Of a stretch of 42,181 bases of DNA, positions 18,377-27,307 are shown one piece after another. Made by a program: the position numbers and the translations under genes. The notes beneath the pieces are model-generated. The model was not told the origin of the DNA. It did not search any database and saw nothing but the letters and a program-made list of their open reading frames with translations. Source of the stretch: Terriglobus albidus (GTDB taxonomy: Bacteria; Acidobacteriota; Terriglobia; Terriglobales; Acidobacteriaceae); assembly GCF_025685425.1 (NCBI RefSeq), contig NZ_JAGTAS010000034.1, positions 1-42,181 on the forward strand, given 5' to 3'. Every line of letters begins with the position of its first letter. The stretch's first letter is position 1.

Positions 18377-18851
18377 GGCTGCCTCCTTCCTTGGTGGCGG
18401 AGTCTCCGGCAGCCTGATGAATCGCCGCGCGGATGCGGTTATAGGTGGCGCAACGGCAGATATTGCCGGTCATCGCCGCATTGATGTCGGCATCGCTGGG
18501 ATGAGGATTCTTTGCCAGCAGAGACGCCGCGCTCAGGATCTGTCCACCCTGGCAGTAACCGCACTGGGCAACATCCAGGTCAATCCACGCCTTTTGCAGA
18601 GGATGCAGCTTGCCTTCTTCCGCCAGGCCTTCGATGGTGGTGATGTTGCCTTTCACTGCGGAGACCGGGATCTGGCAGGAACGTACCGCCTCACCGTTCA
18701 TCAGGACCGTGCAGGCGCCGCACGCCCCGATCCCGCAGCCATATTTGGCGCCCTTCAGATCAAGGACGTCGCGCAAAACCCAGAGCAACGGCATATCGGC
18801 CGGTGCGTCGACCGATCTGGGCTTCCGATTAATAGTGAGCTGGAATGGCAT
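18363..18851 (-). CDS. 2Fe-2S small subunit of the molybdenum hydroxylase (IorA-like)
   Basis: A 162-residue electron-transfer subunit. The plant-ferredoxin-like N-terminal cluster ligands are Cys39, Cys44, Cys47 and Cys59 ([21 protein letters not shown] region). The C-terminal four-helix domain holds the second cluster with Cys97, Cys100, Cys132 and Cys134 (CGYC, CRC). Both clusters are complete. It has no signal of its own and probably rides with the Tat-exported large subunit. The start has GAGGTGA five bases upstream. It overlaps the large-subunit gene by 14 bases, so the two are co-translated. A family D repeat lies 27 bases upstream of the start codon. Confidence 0.93.
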   Translation of the reverse strand: MPFQLTINRKPRSVDAPADMPLLWVLRDVLDLKGAKYGCGIGACGACTVLMNGEAVRSCQIPVSAVKGNITTIEGLAEEGKLHPLQKAWIDLDVAQCGYCQGGQILSAASLLAKNPHPSDADINAAMTGNICRCATYNRIRAAIHQAAGDSATKEGGSHAGA

Positions 18852-18878
18852 GATTCACCTCGCAACAGGCTTGCACTG

Positions 18879-18990
18879 GAGCATTTTCCCTGTGGGTGTA
18901 GTGTAGGGCTTCCACATCTATGGACGTTTTCCGCAATGAAAACGCCGCTGCACTCCTCTTCCGGGATACCCAGCATCAGGGAAAATGCTC
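18879..18990. repeat. Family D repeat, copy 2
   Basis: A 112-base element with perfect 14-bp inverted ends, GAGCATTTTCCCTG and CAGGGAAAATGCTC. The central hairpin is CGTTTTC-CGCAAT-GAAAACG. It sits just upstream of the 2Fe-2S subunit gene, so the promoter for this operon must be inside or beyond it. No coding content is seen in 18991-19184, which is AT-rich near 19105-19125. Confidence 0.9.
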
Positions 18991-19184
18991 TTGGAACTCA
19001 TCGAAGCTGGCCCGGAAGAGCCATCATAGCCGACAAATGGTGCGCTTGGCACGGACGCAGGCTCTCGAGGAAAGCTCTGCCGCCCGCGTGAGTTTTTTGA
19101 AAAGGGAATCTTTTTAAAATTTTTGTGGTTCTTGGGCTAAAGGTTCACCCGGTTCTGCCGAAAAGCTCTTTCAGAGTTAGAAAT

Positions 19185-20717
19185 ATGCCGAAGATTCTCG
19201 ATCCCGATGGAACATTGGCGGCTCAGTTGCTGGAATCAGCCCGGTTGGCGGCCCTGCATACCAGTGGATTGCTGGATACCGATCCGGAAGAGTCATTTGA
19301 TGACATTACCAGGCTGGTAACCCGGTTGTGCGAAGTGCCGATCGCCCTTGTTTCTCTGGTAGATACAGATCGGCAATGGTTTAAATCGGTGCAGGGGCTG
19401 GCATGCCGGCAGACGGCACGCGAGGGAGCCATGTGCACCTATACCATCCGGCAGACCGTCCCCCTGGTTGTGCCCGATCTTACGGCAGATGAACGGTTTG
19501 CCCTAAGTCCGTTTGTTGTGGGCAAACCGCATCTGCGGGCGTACGCCGGTGTACCGCTGCGCGATCTCAATGGCTTCTGCTTTGGCGCGCTCTGCGCCGT
19601 CGACCTGGTTCCACGCTCCTTCAGTGGGGAACAGATTGAGACACTCCGCATGCTGGCCAAACAGGTGGAGGCGCAGATTGCCCTGCGGCAGCGCATGCAG
19701 CAGGTGCAGCAGCTTGTCGAAAATACTGAGGCGCTGACGAAAGATCTTCTCTCCAGCAATGACCGGTTCTGCGCGTTCATGGACCATAGCCCCATCGTCG
19801 CTTTTATTAAAGATGCGGAAGGCCGGATGCGCTTCTACAACCGGCGGCTTGCGGCGTTGTATGGCGTGACCAGCAAGGAATGGCTCAACAGGACGGATCA
19901 CGAGATCTGGCCGGCGCATCTGGCAGACGAGTATCGCGCGACCGATCTCGCTGTTCTGACCGGCAATCATGCTGTGGAACTGGAAGAGAGATCTCCCGGT
20001 GCACATGGCGACTATATCTACTGGAAGAGTTATAAGTTTCCGTTTACCGATGCGCACGGCGAGCGTTTTCTCGCCGGCATTGCCATCGATGTAACCCGTG
20101 AGCGGCTCTACGAAGAGGAGCTGGAACGTAAGAAGGAAGAGCTTACGGCTGCAACCATTGAGCTCGGCAAGCTGAGCATTACCGATACGCTGACCGGACT
20201 TCCGAACCGCAGATGTTTTGACCAGTGGCTGGAACAGTGCGCCTCCTATGCTGCGAGAAGCAGGCGCCCTCTCTCGCTGATCATGCTTGACGTCGACCAC
20301 TTCAAGCAGATCAACGATACCAAGGGGCATCTCTATGGAGATGAAGTATTGCGCGAGTTCGGGATGGTGCTGCCCCGGCTGTTCCGCAGTGCCGATCACA
20401 TCTGCCGCTATGGTGGAGAAGAGTTTGCCGTCCTGCTTCCGGATACCACTCCGGAAAATGCTCTGATGCTTGCCACACGCATCTGTAACGCCATTCCGCG
20501 GCAGGAGGGCGCGCTGCACGGCGTGACCATCAGCATCGGTGTGGCAACATGGCAGGTCGGAATGACGTCCTCCGCGCTGGTCGCGGTCGCCGACGCCGGC
20601 TTGTATGAGGCAAAGCGAAACGGTCGCAACCAGGCCGCATTCAGCTCGGTGCAGCGATCGTTCACTTCGGAAGAAGCGCTTCGCTTCGCGGTCCCTCCGA
20701 CGCGGTGCATTCAGTAG
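19185..20717 (+). CDS. GAF-PAS-GGDEF diguanylate cyclase
   Basis: A 510-residue signalling enzyme predicted to make cyclic di-GMP from two GTP. Residues 25-170 form a GAF domain (VPIALVSLVDTDRQWFKS, AGVPLRDLNGFCFGAL). Residues about 193-310 form a PAS domain (FCAFMDHSPIVAFIKDAEGR). A short coiled-coil linker (310-332) leads to a GGDEF domain with DTLTGLPNRRCFD, DVDHFKQIND and the active-site GGEEF (410-414). An RxxD inhibitory site lies at 401-404, so product feedback is likely. There are no membrane helices. The ATG at 19185 is chosen because the GAF fold begins soon after; a GTG at 19125 would add 20 unlike residues. The last codons are duplicated at 21352-21376. Confidence 0.94.
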   Translation: MPKILDPDGTLAAQLLESARLAALHTSGLLDTDPEESFDDITRLVTRLCEVPIALVSLVDTDRQWFKSVQGLACRQTAREGAMCTYTIRQTVPLVVPDLTADERFALSPFVVGKPHLRAYAGVPLRDLNGFCFGALCAVDLVPRSFSGEQIETLRMLAKQVEAQIALRQRMQQVQQLVENTEALTKDLLSSNDRFCAFMDHSPIVAFIKDAEGRMRFYNRRLAALYGVTSKEWLNRTDHEIWPAHLADEYRATDLAVLTGNHAVELEERSPGAHGDYIYWKSYKFPFTDAHGERFLAGIAIDVTRERLYEEELERKKEELTAATIELGKLSITDTLTGLPNRRCFDQWLEQCASYAARSRRPLSLIMLDVDHFKQINDTKGHLYGDEVLREFGMVLPRLFRSADHICRYGGEEFAVLLPDTTPENALMLATRICNAIPRQEGALHGVTISIGVATWQVGMTSSALVAVADAGLYEAKRNGRNQAAFSSVQRSFTSEEALRFAVPPTRCIQ

Positions 20718-20767
20718 AGCTACGGCACGATCTACGTATCCAATGCAGTAGATCGATCTACGGAAAG
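20700..20767 (+). repeat. Duplicated 3' end of the cyclase gene, copy 1
   Basis: A 25-base stretch (20700-20724) spanning the last codons and TAG stop of the cyclase is repeated exactly at 21352-21376. Both copies are followed, after diverged bases, by GATCTACGGAAAG (20755-20767 and 21391-21403). A perfect palindrome, GTAGATCGATCTAC, lies at 20748-20761. The duplicates bracket the family C/B nest. Confidence 0.7.
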
Positions 20768-20817
20768 CTTCAGTGCGTATCGACAAATTCAGTTGATCTG
20801 ACACAGCATGACCGAAA

Positions 20818-20905
20818 CGGGTGGGAGCAGCGGGTCCCCAACCAGCTTTGCTGGATGGGGTGTTCAGCCGGCTTCAGCTAGGCTTAAAGTCCCATTCTTT
20901 GTTGA
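20818..20905. repeat. Left part of a family C copy, interrupted by hairpin E
   Basis: GGTGGGAGCAGCGGG opens as in family C, but a hairpin with GGTCCCCAACCAGC / GCTGGATGGGGT (20833-20862) interrupts the first arm before CGGCTTCAGC resumes. The matching right end appears only at 21229-21307, on the far side of a family B copy. Confidence 0.55.
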
Positions 20906-20922
20906 GCAAGAAACATGTGTTG

Positions 20923-21171
20923 AGCGCTGAAGGCGCGACCTATACCAGCCTGGGGCAACGCCCCAGGTTCCGGATAGTTGAACGGTATGAGGGCTGAAGG
21001 CCCGATCTATAGTCACCGAAAACCGTTGTGGAACCGTTGTATATCTATCGAAAAGATACGGTCCGCTTGAGGGCGCTTAATATGGGACGGGCCTTCAGCC
21101 CTTTAACAACTTGTGGGTATCACGCACCTGGGGCGTTGCCCCAGGCTGGTATAGAGCGCGCCTTCAGCGCT
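20923..21171. repeat. Family B repeat, copy 5
   Basis: Full terminal AGCGCTGAAGGCGCG and inverse, with CCTGGGGC/GCCCCAGG and GGGCTGAAGGCCCG hairpins. The centre, with GTTGTATATCTATCGAAAAG and ATACGGTC, is of the type seen in copies 1, 2 and 6. It lies inside what looks like a split family C copy. Confidence 0.88.
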
Positions 21172-21228
21172 TGGTCCTCCATAGGGTCAGTCTGTGGCCG
21201 ACACGAGGAAGATAGGGCGCACTGTAAC

Positions 21229-21403
21229 AGCGGGCTTCAGCCAAGCTAAAAAGCCCACGCCTTTACCCCAGCCAGCAATGCTGGCCGGGGACCCCGATGC
21301 TCCCACCGATTCGAGCTTCGCTCGAACATCCCACCCATCGCGTATCGGGGTACGCGGTGCATTCAGTAGAGCTACGCATTGCATGCAGCAGATCTACGGA
21401 AAG
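21229..21403. repeat. Right part of a split family C copy, hairpins, and duplicated cyclase 3' end (copy 2)
   Basis: AGCGGGCTTCAGCC (21229) and GATGCTCCCACCGAT (near 21296-21310) are the right-hand parts of family C. A hairpin with CAGCCAGCAATGCTGGC and GGGGACCCC is inserted. A TTCGAGCTTCGCTCGAA hairpin follows. At 21352-21376 is the exact copy of 20700-20724, with GATCTACGGAAAG at 21391-21403. The stretch 21404-21575 shows nothing I recognise. Confidence 0.5.
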
Positions 21404-21575
21404 ATCCTGCTCAAACGTCGCAACCAGCAAATATCAAGCGTTGGAACGCTTGACTTCGTTCGAGGTCATTCGTAAAGTACATCTAATTCGTTTCACAATT
21501 CAGACAGTCTGGACGGCCCTCTTTGCGAACCACCAGTCAGCACACGTTCGCTCTGCATCTGTGTCGATGTCTCTA

Positions 21576-21687
21576 GAGCATTTCCCTGTAGGTGTAGAGT
21601 AGGGCTTCTGCATCTACGAGCGTTTTCCTCAATGAAAACGCGCTCTGCACGCCCTTTCCGGGATACCCGGCAACAGGGAAAACGCTC
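21576..21687. repeat. Family D repeat, copy 3
   Basis: A 112-base element with GAGCATTTCCCTGT at the left and ACAGGGAAAACGCTC at the right, slightly diverged from copy 2 but in the same orientation. The inner hairpin is GCGTTTTC...GAAAACGC (21630-21648). It lies 125 bases upstream of TonB-dependent receptor 2. Confidence 0.87.
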
Positions 21688-21812
21688 CAAGAGCACCTGA
21701 ATGCGTCCTCCGGCGCAGACAGGATACGTGTCTCTACACGGGCCCCACTGTCTAAAACACATACTTTAGTTCCGGTAAACCCACATCTTTGCTGTTTTTC
21801 TTTGGAGGTTAG

Positions 21813-24800
21813 ATGCGACGTCTTCTCTGGATACTTCTCTATCTCATACCCGTTTCGGCAATGGGGCAGACCTTCCGCGGTACGCTCTCAGGCAACGTGA
21901 CAGATGCTCAGGGCGCTGTGCTTGCAAATGTCAAAGTGGTTCTTACCAATCCTGCGACGGGCACGGTATTGAACTCGACATCGACGGGAACCGGTGACTT
22001 CACCTTTACGGAGCTGCCTGTCGGCAAGTATTCACTCAGTGTCAGCAGTCCTGGCTTTGCTACCAAGAAGATTGACGACATCGACATTGCCGTCTCGAAG
22101 ACCACCGCACTTCGCGTCGAGCTGGCCGTTGGTGCCCAGGACATGATCGTCGATGTGCAGGCCGATGCCATTCAGGCCGATACCACCTCCAGCGCTCTGG
22201 TCGCTGTGATTGATTCCAAGTCGGTACAGGAGATGCCGATGAACGGACGTAACTTCACCCAGATGGTGAAGTTCGTTCCCGGCGCCAGCGCTCTCACTAA
22301 CTCCGTCAACGGTTCACGTACCGCCAGTATCAACTTCCAGGTGGACGGCGCGGACAATGTTGATCCGTGGCTTGGTATCGTCGCGTCTAACCAGGGCGGG
22401 ATCGCCGGTATTGCCGGCGGCCTGATTCCGATTGAGGCGATCGACCAGTTCTCCATGCAGTCGGGTGGCGAGGCGGATCAAGGCCGCAACGCTGGCGCGA
22501 ACTCCAACATGGTGATCAAGTCGGGCACCAACAGCCTGCATGGCGATCTCTTCTACTTCGACCGCAACGAATACTTTGCCGCCATCTCGCCGGTAGCTGC
22601 GGTTGGCAGTAAGAAGCCGCTGATCCGTAATCACCAGGGTGGCTTTACGGTCGGTGGACCCATCTGGAGAGACCGCACCTTCTTCTTCATCGCCGGAGAA
22701 GTACAGATCGCGAAAGCAAATACCGCCATCGTCGATACGGTCGTCTCCGATCCGTGGATTGCGGCTGCAACGGCCAATATCGCCAGGTACACCGATCCGG
22801 CAACGAACGCTCCATACGCCGCGAACCAGCTCAGCCTGAATCTCTACAAGCTGCTGTATCCCGCAAACACCAAGTCTGCCCCTGCCGCCGCGAACAACAT
22901 CATCATGAACAACACGGCGAACTACAACAGCTTCAACGGCATCCTCAAGATCGACCATCACTTCAGCGATGCTCATACGCTGTCTGCCCGCTACCTGGGG
23001 ACCACCGGTAAGCAGACGGCTCCACTGACGACGTCATACTACGCGGATTATTTCCAGACCGCGCCGATGCACATTCATAACTTCTCCGTCGTCGATACCT
23101 ACACCATCACCCCACGCGTGCTGAATCAGGTCACGCTGGCGACTAACTACTTCCTGCAAACCTTCAACGACGCTAACCAGAACTTCTATCCGCAGCAGAA
23201 CGCCGGTCTGAATCTTGGGCTCTCCGGCATCGTCGCCGCGGGTGCGCCCACCATTACGATGTCGCAGTTTGATGGCGTCGGCGTCACCCAGCCCTCGGGC
23301 CGTACCGACGTCACCGGCCACGTGACGGACAATCTGCACTGGACTCTCGGCCGCCACGATATGAAATTCGGTGGCGAGTACCGCCACTCCAACGTCAATC
23401 AGCTCTACTTCTCCAGCGCCCGCGGCACCTTTGCCTTCGACGGCTCGCGTGGTCCGTGGGGAGGTTCCGGTACAGCGCTTGGCGCTCTCTCTGACTTCCT
23501 TGCCGGTATGCCCTCCAACTCCTCCGGTGCGCGCCTGCTTCAGGGCAACGCGCAGCGCGTGTGGACTCTGAATACCGAAGACCTGTGGGCACAGGACAAC
23601 ATCAAGCTCAACAAGCGTCTGAACCTCAACCTCGGTGTGCGTTACACCATTCCAGGCGTCATCAATGCTGAAGCCGACGATATCTATATGTTCGTTCCGG
23701 GCTCAACTCCCGGCTTCAACAAGGGCTACTACCCGAACTACTTCTCCGGCGCTGCTCCGCGCGTCGGCTTCTCTTATTCGCCGTTCGATAACGACCGCAC
23801 CGTCATTCGTGGTTCCTATGGCCTGTTCTACGATTTCCCGGCGATGAGCAGCTGGATCTCCGGCACCACCACCAACGGTGGCGGTGCATATGCGCAGAAC
23901 AATCCCGCCGGGCCTGATGCCGCGGCAATCTACAACCAGACCAACGTCCGTTGGGCAGTGAACGTCAATCCGTTTGCCGCCTCCACGGCTCCGCAGGTGG
24001 GAGCATACGGCGTCAATCAGAACTTCAAGATGCCTCGGTCTTCCACTGTTAGCTTCAACATTGAACAACAGCTTTCGCGCACCACGCTCTTTACCTTCGG
24101 CTACGTCGGCACCTTCGGACGTCATTTGGAAGTGCTGTACAACATCAACCAGCCGAAGATCAGCGATCTGGCAGCCGGCATCTCACTGGCAAATGCGCGG
24201 CCCTACCAACAGACGACCTTTCCGAACATGAATGCCAAGTTTGCCGGGCAAAGGCTGCTGGCCATCAACCAGTTGAACTTTGCCGCGAACTCGAACTTCC
24301 ATTCGCTGCAGACGACTATCAAGCAGGCGGCGTGGAAGGGCCTGATCACCACCTTCAACTACACCTGGTCGAAGTCGCTGGACTACGCATCAAGCAACAC
24401 GACGCCGATGAACAGCTATGACCTGAAGGCCGACTACGGTCCCAGCACCTTCGACAATCGCCATGTACTGACCGGGTACGTCTATTACAACCTGCCCAAG
24501 TTCACCGATAAGGCCAAGCGGATCACGCAGGGCTACCAGGTGAATGCACTGCTGCAGTTCACATCGGGGACGCCCATCAGCCCGCAGTACTCCACCAACG
24601 TGGATGGCACCGGCGAGCTGAAGAACCGCCCGAACTGGAACGGTGTAAGTCCGTATGTCGGCGGCACGCAGCTTGCCACCAGCTCTTCCTCCGGCCGCAC
24701 GTATCGCTATCTTCAGCCTGCAAGCGTCGCGTTCAGCACACCTGCATCCTTTACCTACGGCAACCTGCGGCGCGACGCCTTCACGGGACCGATCTTCCAC

Positions 24801-25031
24801 ACAGTTGATTTCTCCCTGATCAAGCGCACCCCGGTAACCGAACGGGTGATGAGCGAGTTCCGTGCGGAGATCTTCAACGTCTTCAACCTGAACAATTTTG
24901 CCAATCCAACGGTGACGCCAACCTCAAGCTCCTTCGGCCTGATCACCAATACGCGTAATGCTTCTTCGGCTCCGGGTCTCGGTGTCGGCGAACCGTTCAA
25001 CATCCAATTCGCTGCGAAACTCAGTTTCTAA
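21813..25031 (+). CDS. Oar-like TonB-dependent outer-membrane receptor with carboxypeptidase-regulatory-like domain
   Basis: A 1072-residue outer-membrane protein of the large Oar-like group that is expanded in Acidobacteriota. Residues 1-18 are a signal peptide. Residues 20-105 form the regulatory-like beta-sandwich (GNVTDAQGAVLANVKVVLTN, LPVGKYSLSVSSPGF). The plug contains MPMNGRNFTQMVKFVPGA and NFQVDGADNVD, then GLIPIEAIDQFSMQSGG. The remainder is the beta-barrel with aromatic-rich strands, ending in AAKLSF with the C-terminal Phe used for outer-membrane insertion. GGAGG lies five bases upstream of the ATG. Members of this group are thought to import large or unusual substrates; the ligand here is unknown. 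An intrinsic terminator follows. Confidence 0.94.
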   Translation: MRRLLWILLYLIPVSAMGQTFRGTLSGNVTDAQGAVLANVKVVLTNPATGTVLNSTSTGTGDFTFTELPVGKYSLSVSSPGFATKKIDDIDIAVSKTTALRVELAVGAQDMIVDVQADAIQADTTSSALVAVIDSKSVQEMPMNGRNFTQMVKFVPGASALTNSVNGSRTASINFQVDGADNVDPWLGIVASNQGGIAGIAGGLIPIEAIDQFSMQSGGEADQGRNAGANSNMVIKSGTNSLHGDLFYFDRNEYFAAISPVAAVGSKKPLIRNHQGGFTVGGPIWRDRTFFFIAGEVQIAKANTAIVDTVVSDPWIAAATANIARYTDPATNAPYAANQLSLNLYKLLYPANTKSAPAAANNIIMNNTANYNSFNGILKIDHHFSDAHTLSARYLGTTGKQTAPLTTSYYADYFQTAPMHIHNFSVVDTYTITPRVLNQVTLATNYFLQTFNDANQNFYPQQNAGLNLGLSGIVAAGAPTITMSQFDGVGVTQPSGRTDVTGHVTDNLHWTLGRHDMKFGGEYRHSNVNQLYFSSARGTFAFDGSRGPWGGSGTALGALSDFLAGMPSNSSGARLLQGNAQRVWTLNTEDLWAQDNIKLNKRLNLNLGVRYTIPGVINAEADDIYMFVPGSTPGFNKGYYPNYFSGAAPRVGFSYSPFDNDRTVIRGSYGLFYDFPAMSSWISGTTTNGGGAYAQNNPAGPDAAAIYNQTNVRWAVNVNPFAASTAPQVGAYGVNQNFKMPRSSTVSFNIEQQLSRTTLFTFGYVGTFGRHLEVLYNINQPKISDLAAGISLANARPYQQTTFPNMNAKFAGQRLLAINQLNFAANSNFHSLQTTIKQAAWKGLITTFNYTWSKSLDYASSNTTPMNSYDLKADYGPSTFDNRHVLTGYVYYNLPKFTDKAKRITQGYQVNALLQFTSGTPISPQYSTNVDGTGELKNRPNWNGVSPYVGGTQLATSSSSGRTYRYLQPASVAFSTPASFTYGNLRRDAFTGPIFHTVDFSLIKRTPVTERVMSEFRAEIFNVFNLNNFANPTVTPTSSSFGLITNTRNASSAPGLGVGEPFNIQFAAKLSF

Positions 25032-25050
25032 AAGCGGTAACCAAAGAAAG

Positions 25051-25075
25051 GCCCGGCATGTCTGCCGGGCTTTTT
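25051..25075 (+). terminator. Intrinsic terminator of receptor 2
   Basis: GCCCGGCA (25051-25058) pairs with TGCCGGGC (25063-25070) over a 4-base loop, followed by TTTTT. It starts 20 bases after the receptor stop codon. Confidence 0.9.
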
Positions 25076-25153
25076 CGTTTAAGGCACTTTCGCAATCGCG
25101 AAAATACAGGCAAGATGGGTAACGCTCGTGATTTCCGCTCTGAGGGCTTACCG

Positions 25154-26542
25154 ATGTTCACGCGCTCCAATCAGATCTCATCACCCATGCTGCTGCCGCT
25201 CATCGGCAGCATTCTCGCCACCAGCGTCGCCGTCACGCTGGTTCTGGTGCCTCCATCCCGGCCAAGCCTCAGCCTGGCGCAGCTCTTTCTGCGAGCGGCT
25301 ATCGATCTCGCCATCGCCGCCTGCATTCACCTGGCAACGGTCTGGGCGATCTGGCGACTGATCCGCGAGTATCTGCACGCGCCGGTCAGCCTGCTCATGC
25401 TCCATATCTGGGCGGCGATTGTTTGGCTGCCGCTGGTCTCGCTGCTGAATGCGGAACACTCCCTCTGGCTCTGCTGTATCGTGCCCTGGGCATGTGCGAA
25501 TGCCATGATCTATCTCGCGCTTTGGAATGATCGTGCCGAGACGCCGGAACCGGAGAGCCCAATCACTCCCTCTCCACGGCCGCTCTTCCAGACAGAGACA
25601 GTCGTGCCGCTGTGGCGTACGCTCCTGCCGTATGTGGTCGTCGTTGTCGCTGCACAGGCAGGCGTTGCATCCCTGATGAACGGCAGCCCGTGGATGGCCG
25701 CGGGCCTGTTCTCCATCTGCCTGCTGATCCTGCTGCTGCGTCATCCTATCGTTCGTCCCAATCGCCTGCGCCGTCAGCGCCGCCGTTTCTCCAAAGCCGC
25801 CTTCGTGCAGACGGCGACGGCCTTCTTGCTGCTGGCGACTGCGCTCACACCCTTTCTCCAACGTGCCTATGGCGTGCAGTCGTTGAGCGGATTGCTCGCG
25901 ATCCGGCCGCCAGTCATCAAATCCACTCAGGCGAGCGTCCCGAGTAGTGGCTACTCCGGCGTTATCTTGATGCTTCCGCCAAAGCCGCATCCGCCTATTG
26001 TGCCGCCGACCCGGGGCGAACAGACATCGTTCGCGACAGCGATCGCCAAGCCGGTCGTGATTCCATTCGACGGCGTCTACTGGTACTTCAAACACCCTGA
26101 CCTGCAACCGAGACGGGATGCCAGAGTGCAGCGCGGCGATCCCATCAAGGCCAACGTCCGCTCCACGGATGAATATCCCCTGCAGATGGAGGCACACCAG
26201 CTGCTGCCCACGCCTGTGAGCCTGGAATGCTGCCATGCACTGCGCGTGGACCTGCTGAACGGCGACGCGCGTCCGGGAATCATTCGTCTCGAAGTGCGGT
26301 TGAGAGATACTTCGCTCAAGAGCCGGCAATCGATCTCGCTCGGGAGCATCGTGATTCCATCCAGCCAGGCCAAACACATCTCGCTGACACGCCCGCCGGT
26401 GCATGAATCGATGCGCTTTGAGCTTCCCGCAGCGGCAAGACATCGCCAGTTCGACGAGATCACGCTGGTGATTGCTCCCGATAAAGAGCGTGCTCGCGGA
26501 GGTTCGAAGATCGCGATCCAGAACTTTGTCTTGATGCCGTAG
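25154..26542 (+). CDS. Integral membrane protein of unknown function
   Basis: A 462-residue protein I do not recognise. Residues 10-140 hold four hydrophobic segments (for example LLPLIGSILATSVAVTLVLV and LFLRAAIDLAIAACIHLATV). Two or three more lie at about 165-265 (LLPYVVVVVAAQAGVASLM, LFSICLLILLLRHPIV, ATAFLLLATALTPFLQR). A soluble C-terminal part follows from about residue 275, beta-rich, with VIPFDGVYWYFKHPDLQPR. The C-terminal part may be periplasmic. The ATG at 25154 is chosen because GAGGG lies 7 bases upstream; an earlier start at 25058 would fall inside the receptor terminator. It is monocistronic and followed by repeats. Confidence 0.8.
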   Translation: MFTRSNQISSPMLLPLIGSILATSVAVTLVLVPPSRPSLSLAQLFLRAAIDLAIAACIHLATVWAIWRLIREYLHAPVSLLMLHIWAAIVWLPLVSLLNAEHSLWLCCIVPWACANAMIYLALWNDRAETPEPESPITPSPRPLFQTETVVPLWRTLLPYVVVVVAAQAGVASLMNGSPWMAAGLFSICLLILLLRHPIVRPNRLRRQRRRFSKAAFVQTATAFLLLATALTPFLQRAYGVQSLSGLLAIRPPVIKSTQASVPSSGYSGVILMLPPKPHPPIVPPTRGEQTSFATAIAKPVVIPFDGVYWYFKHPDLQPRRDARVQRGDPIKANVRSTDEYPLQMEAHQLLPTPVSLECCHALRVDLLNGDARPGIIRLEVRLRDTSLKSRQSISLGSIVIPSSQAKHISLTRPPVHESMRFELPAAARHRQFDEITLVIAPDKERARGGSKIAIQNFVLMP

Positions 26543-26565
26543 AGGGAAGGAGATCTTCCCCTAGT

Positions 26566-26599
26566 GGGTGCCCCACCCTCGCAACGCTAGGGTGGGCGG
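26566..26599. repeat. Family E hairpin unit
   Basis: It begins GGGTGCCCC and contains CCACCCT-CGCAACGC-TAGGGTGG, nearly identical to 6568-6601. It lies 24 bases after the membrane protein stop; a GGGAAG-GAGAT-CTTCCC hairpin (26544-26560) precedes it. No T-run follows. Confidence 0.6.
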
Positions 26600-26612
26600 G
26601 GAAGTCACGAAT

Positions 26613-26754
26613 CGGGTGGGAGCAGCGGGCTTCAGCCCGCTGATTGACACACAAAAATGAATGGGCTTTCGCTTATGGAATCAGAAAGCCCAGGGCTAAA
26701 GCCCAATTCTTTTAGACCGCTAACCCGTGGGCTGAAGCCCACGGCTCCCACCGG
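26613..26754. repeat. Family C repeat, copy 2
   Basis: GGTGGGAGCAGCGGGCTTCA with its hairpin at the left and GGGCTGAAGCCCACGGCTCC, CACCGG at the right. Inner arms AAGCCCAGGGCTAAAGCCC are present. The following 26755-26994 holds an ATCGAGCTTGCGCTCGAT hairpin and otherwise nothing recognised. Confidence 0.82.
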
Positions 26755-26994
26755 ATCGAGCTTGCGCTCGATACTTAGCTGTTCTCACGCCACCAAATCA
26801 ATTTCGGTTCGCACCAATCAATAGGAACGGAGATCTCACGCAGCTTGCGTATCCCGCAAAGAACTCCGGATCGTCATAGATATTCTGAGGTGCGTTCAAG
26901 GGCAGCTTCTTCCTGGTGACTCAGTTAATTTTATGGCAGGTGGAAACGTTCGAGCATTGGGATGAAACGAAGCTTGAGCCAGATAGATGTGTTT

Positions 26995-27254
26995 AGCGCT
27001 GAAGGCGCGTCCTATACCAGCCTGGGGCAACGCCCCAGGTACGAAGGCAGAAAAGCCTAAGAGGGCTGAAGGCCCGATTTATAATTCCCAATCGTCACAA
27101 ACGAAACAGTTCGTGAAAGCGTTGTATGCCTATCGGACGATACGGTCGGATTGAAGACTCTTACTATGGGGCGGGCCTTCAGCCCTTTAACTTCTTGTGG
27201 GTATCAAACCTGGGGCGTTGCCCCAGGCTGGTATAGAGCGCGCCTTCAGCGCTT
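26995..27254. repeat. Family B repeat, copy 6
   Basis: AGCGCTGAAGGCGCG and inverse at the ends. The centre carries AATCGTCACAAACGAAACAG and ACGGTCGGATTGAAGAC, nearly the same as copy 2. It lies between the converging membrane protein gene and response-regulator gene. Confidence 0.9.
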
Positions 27255-27307
27255 GACTCTCGGCACACCCGAACTCAGATTGTGGAGTACTGCCTATCAG
27301 CGTTCCT

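Noticed and set aside
19503-20804. A ~430-codon minus-strand frame over the diguanylate cyclase
   Set aside because: It is antisense to an intact GAF-PAS-GGDEF protein and has no motif of its own.
25181-26443. A ~420-codon minus-strand frame over the membrane protein gene
   Set aside because: It is a charged, His/Arg/Gln-rich shadow translation; the plus strand has a ribosome site and coherent hydrophobic segments.
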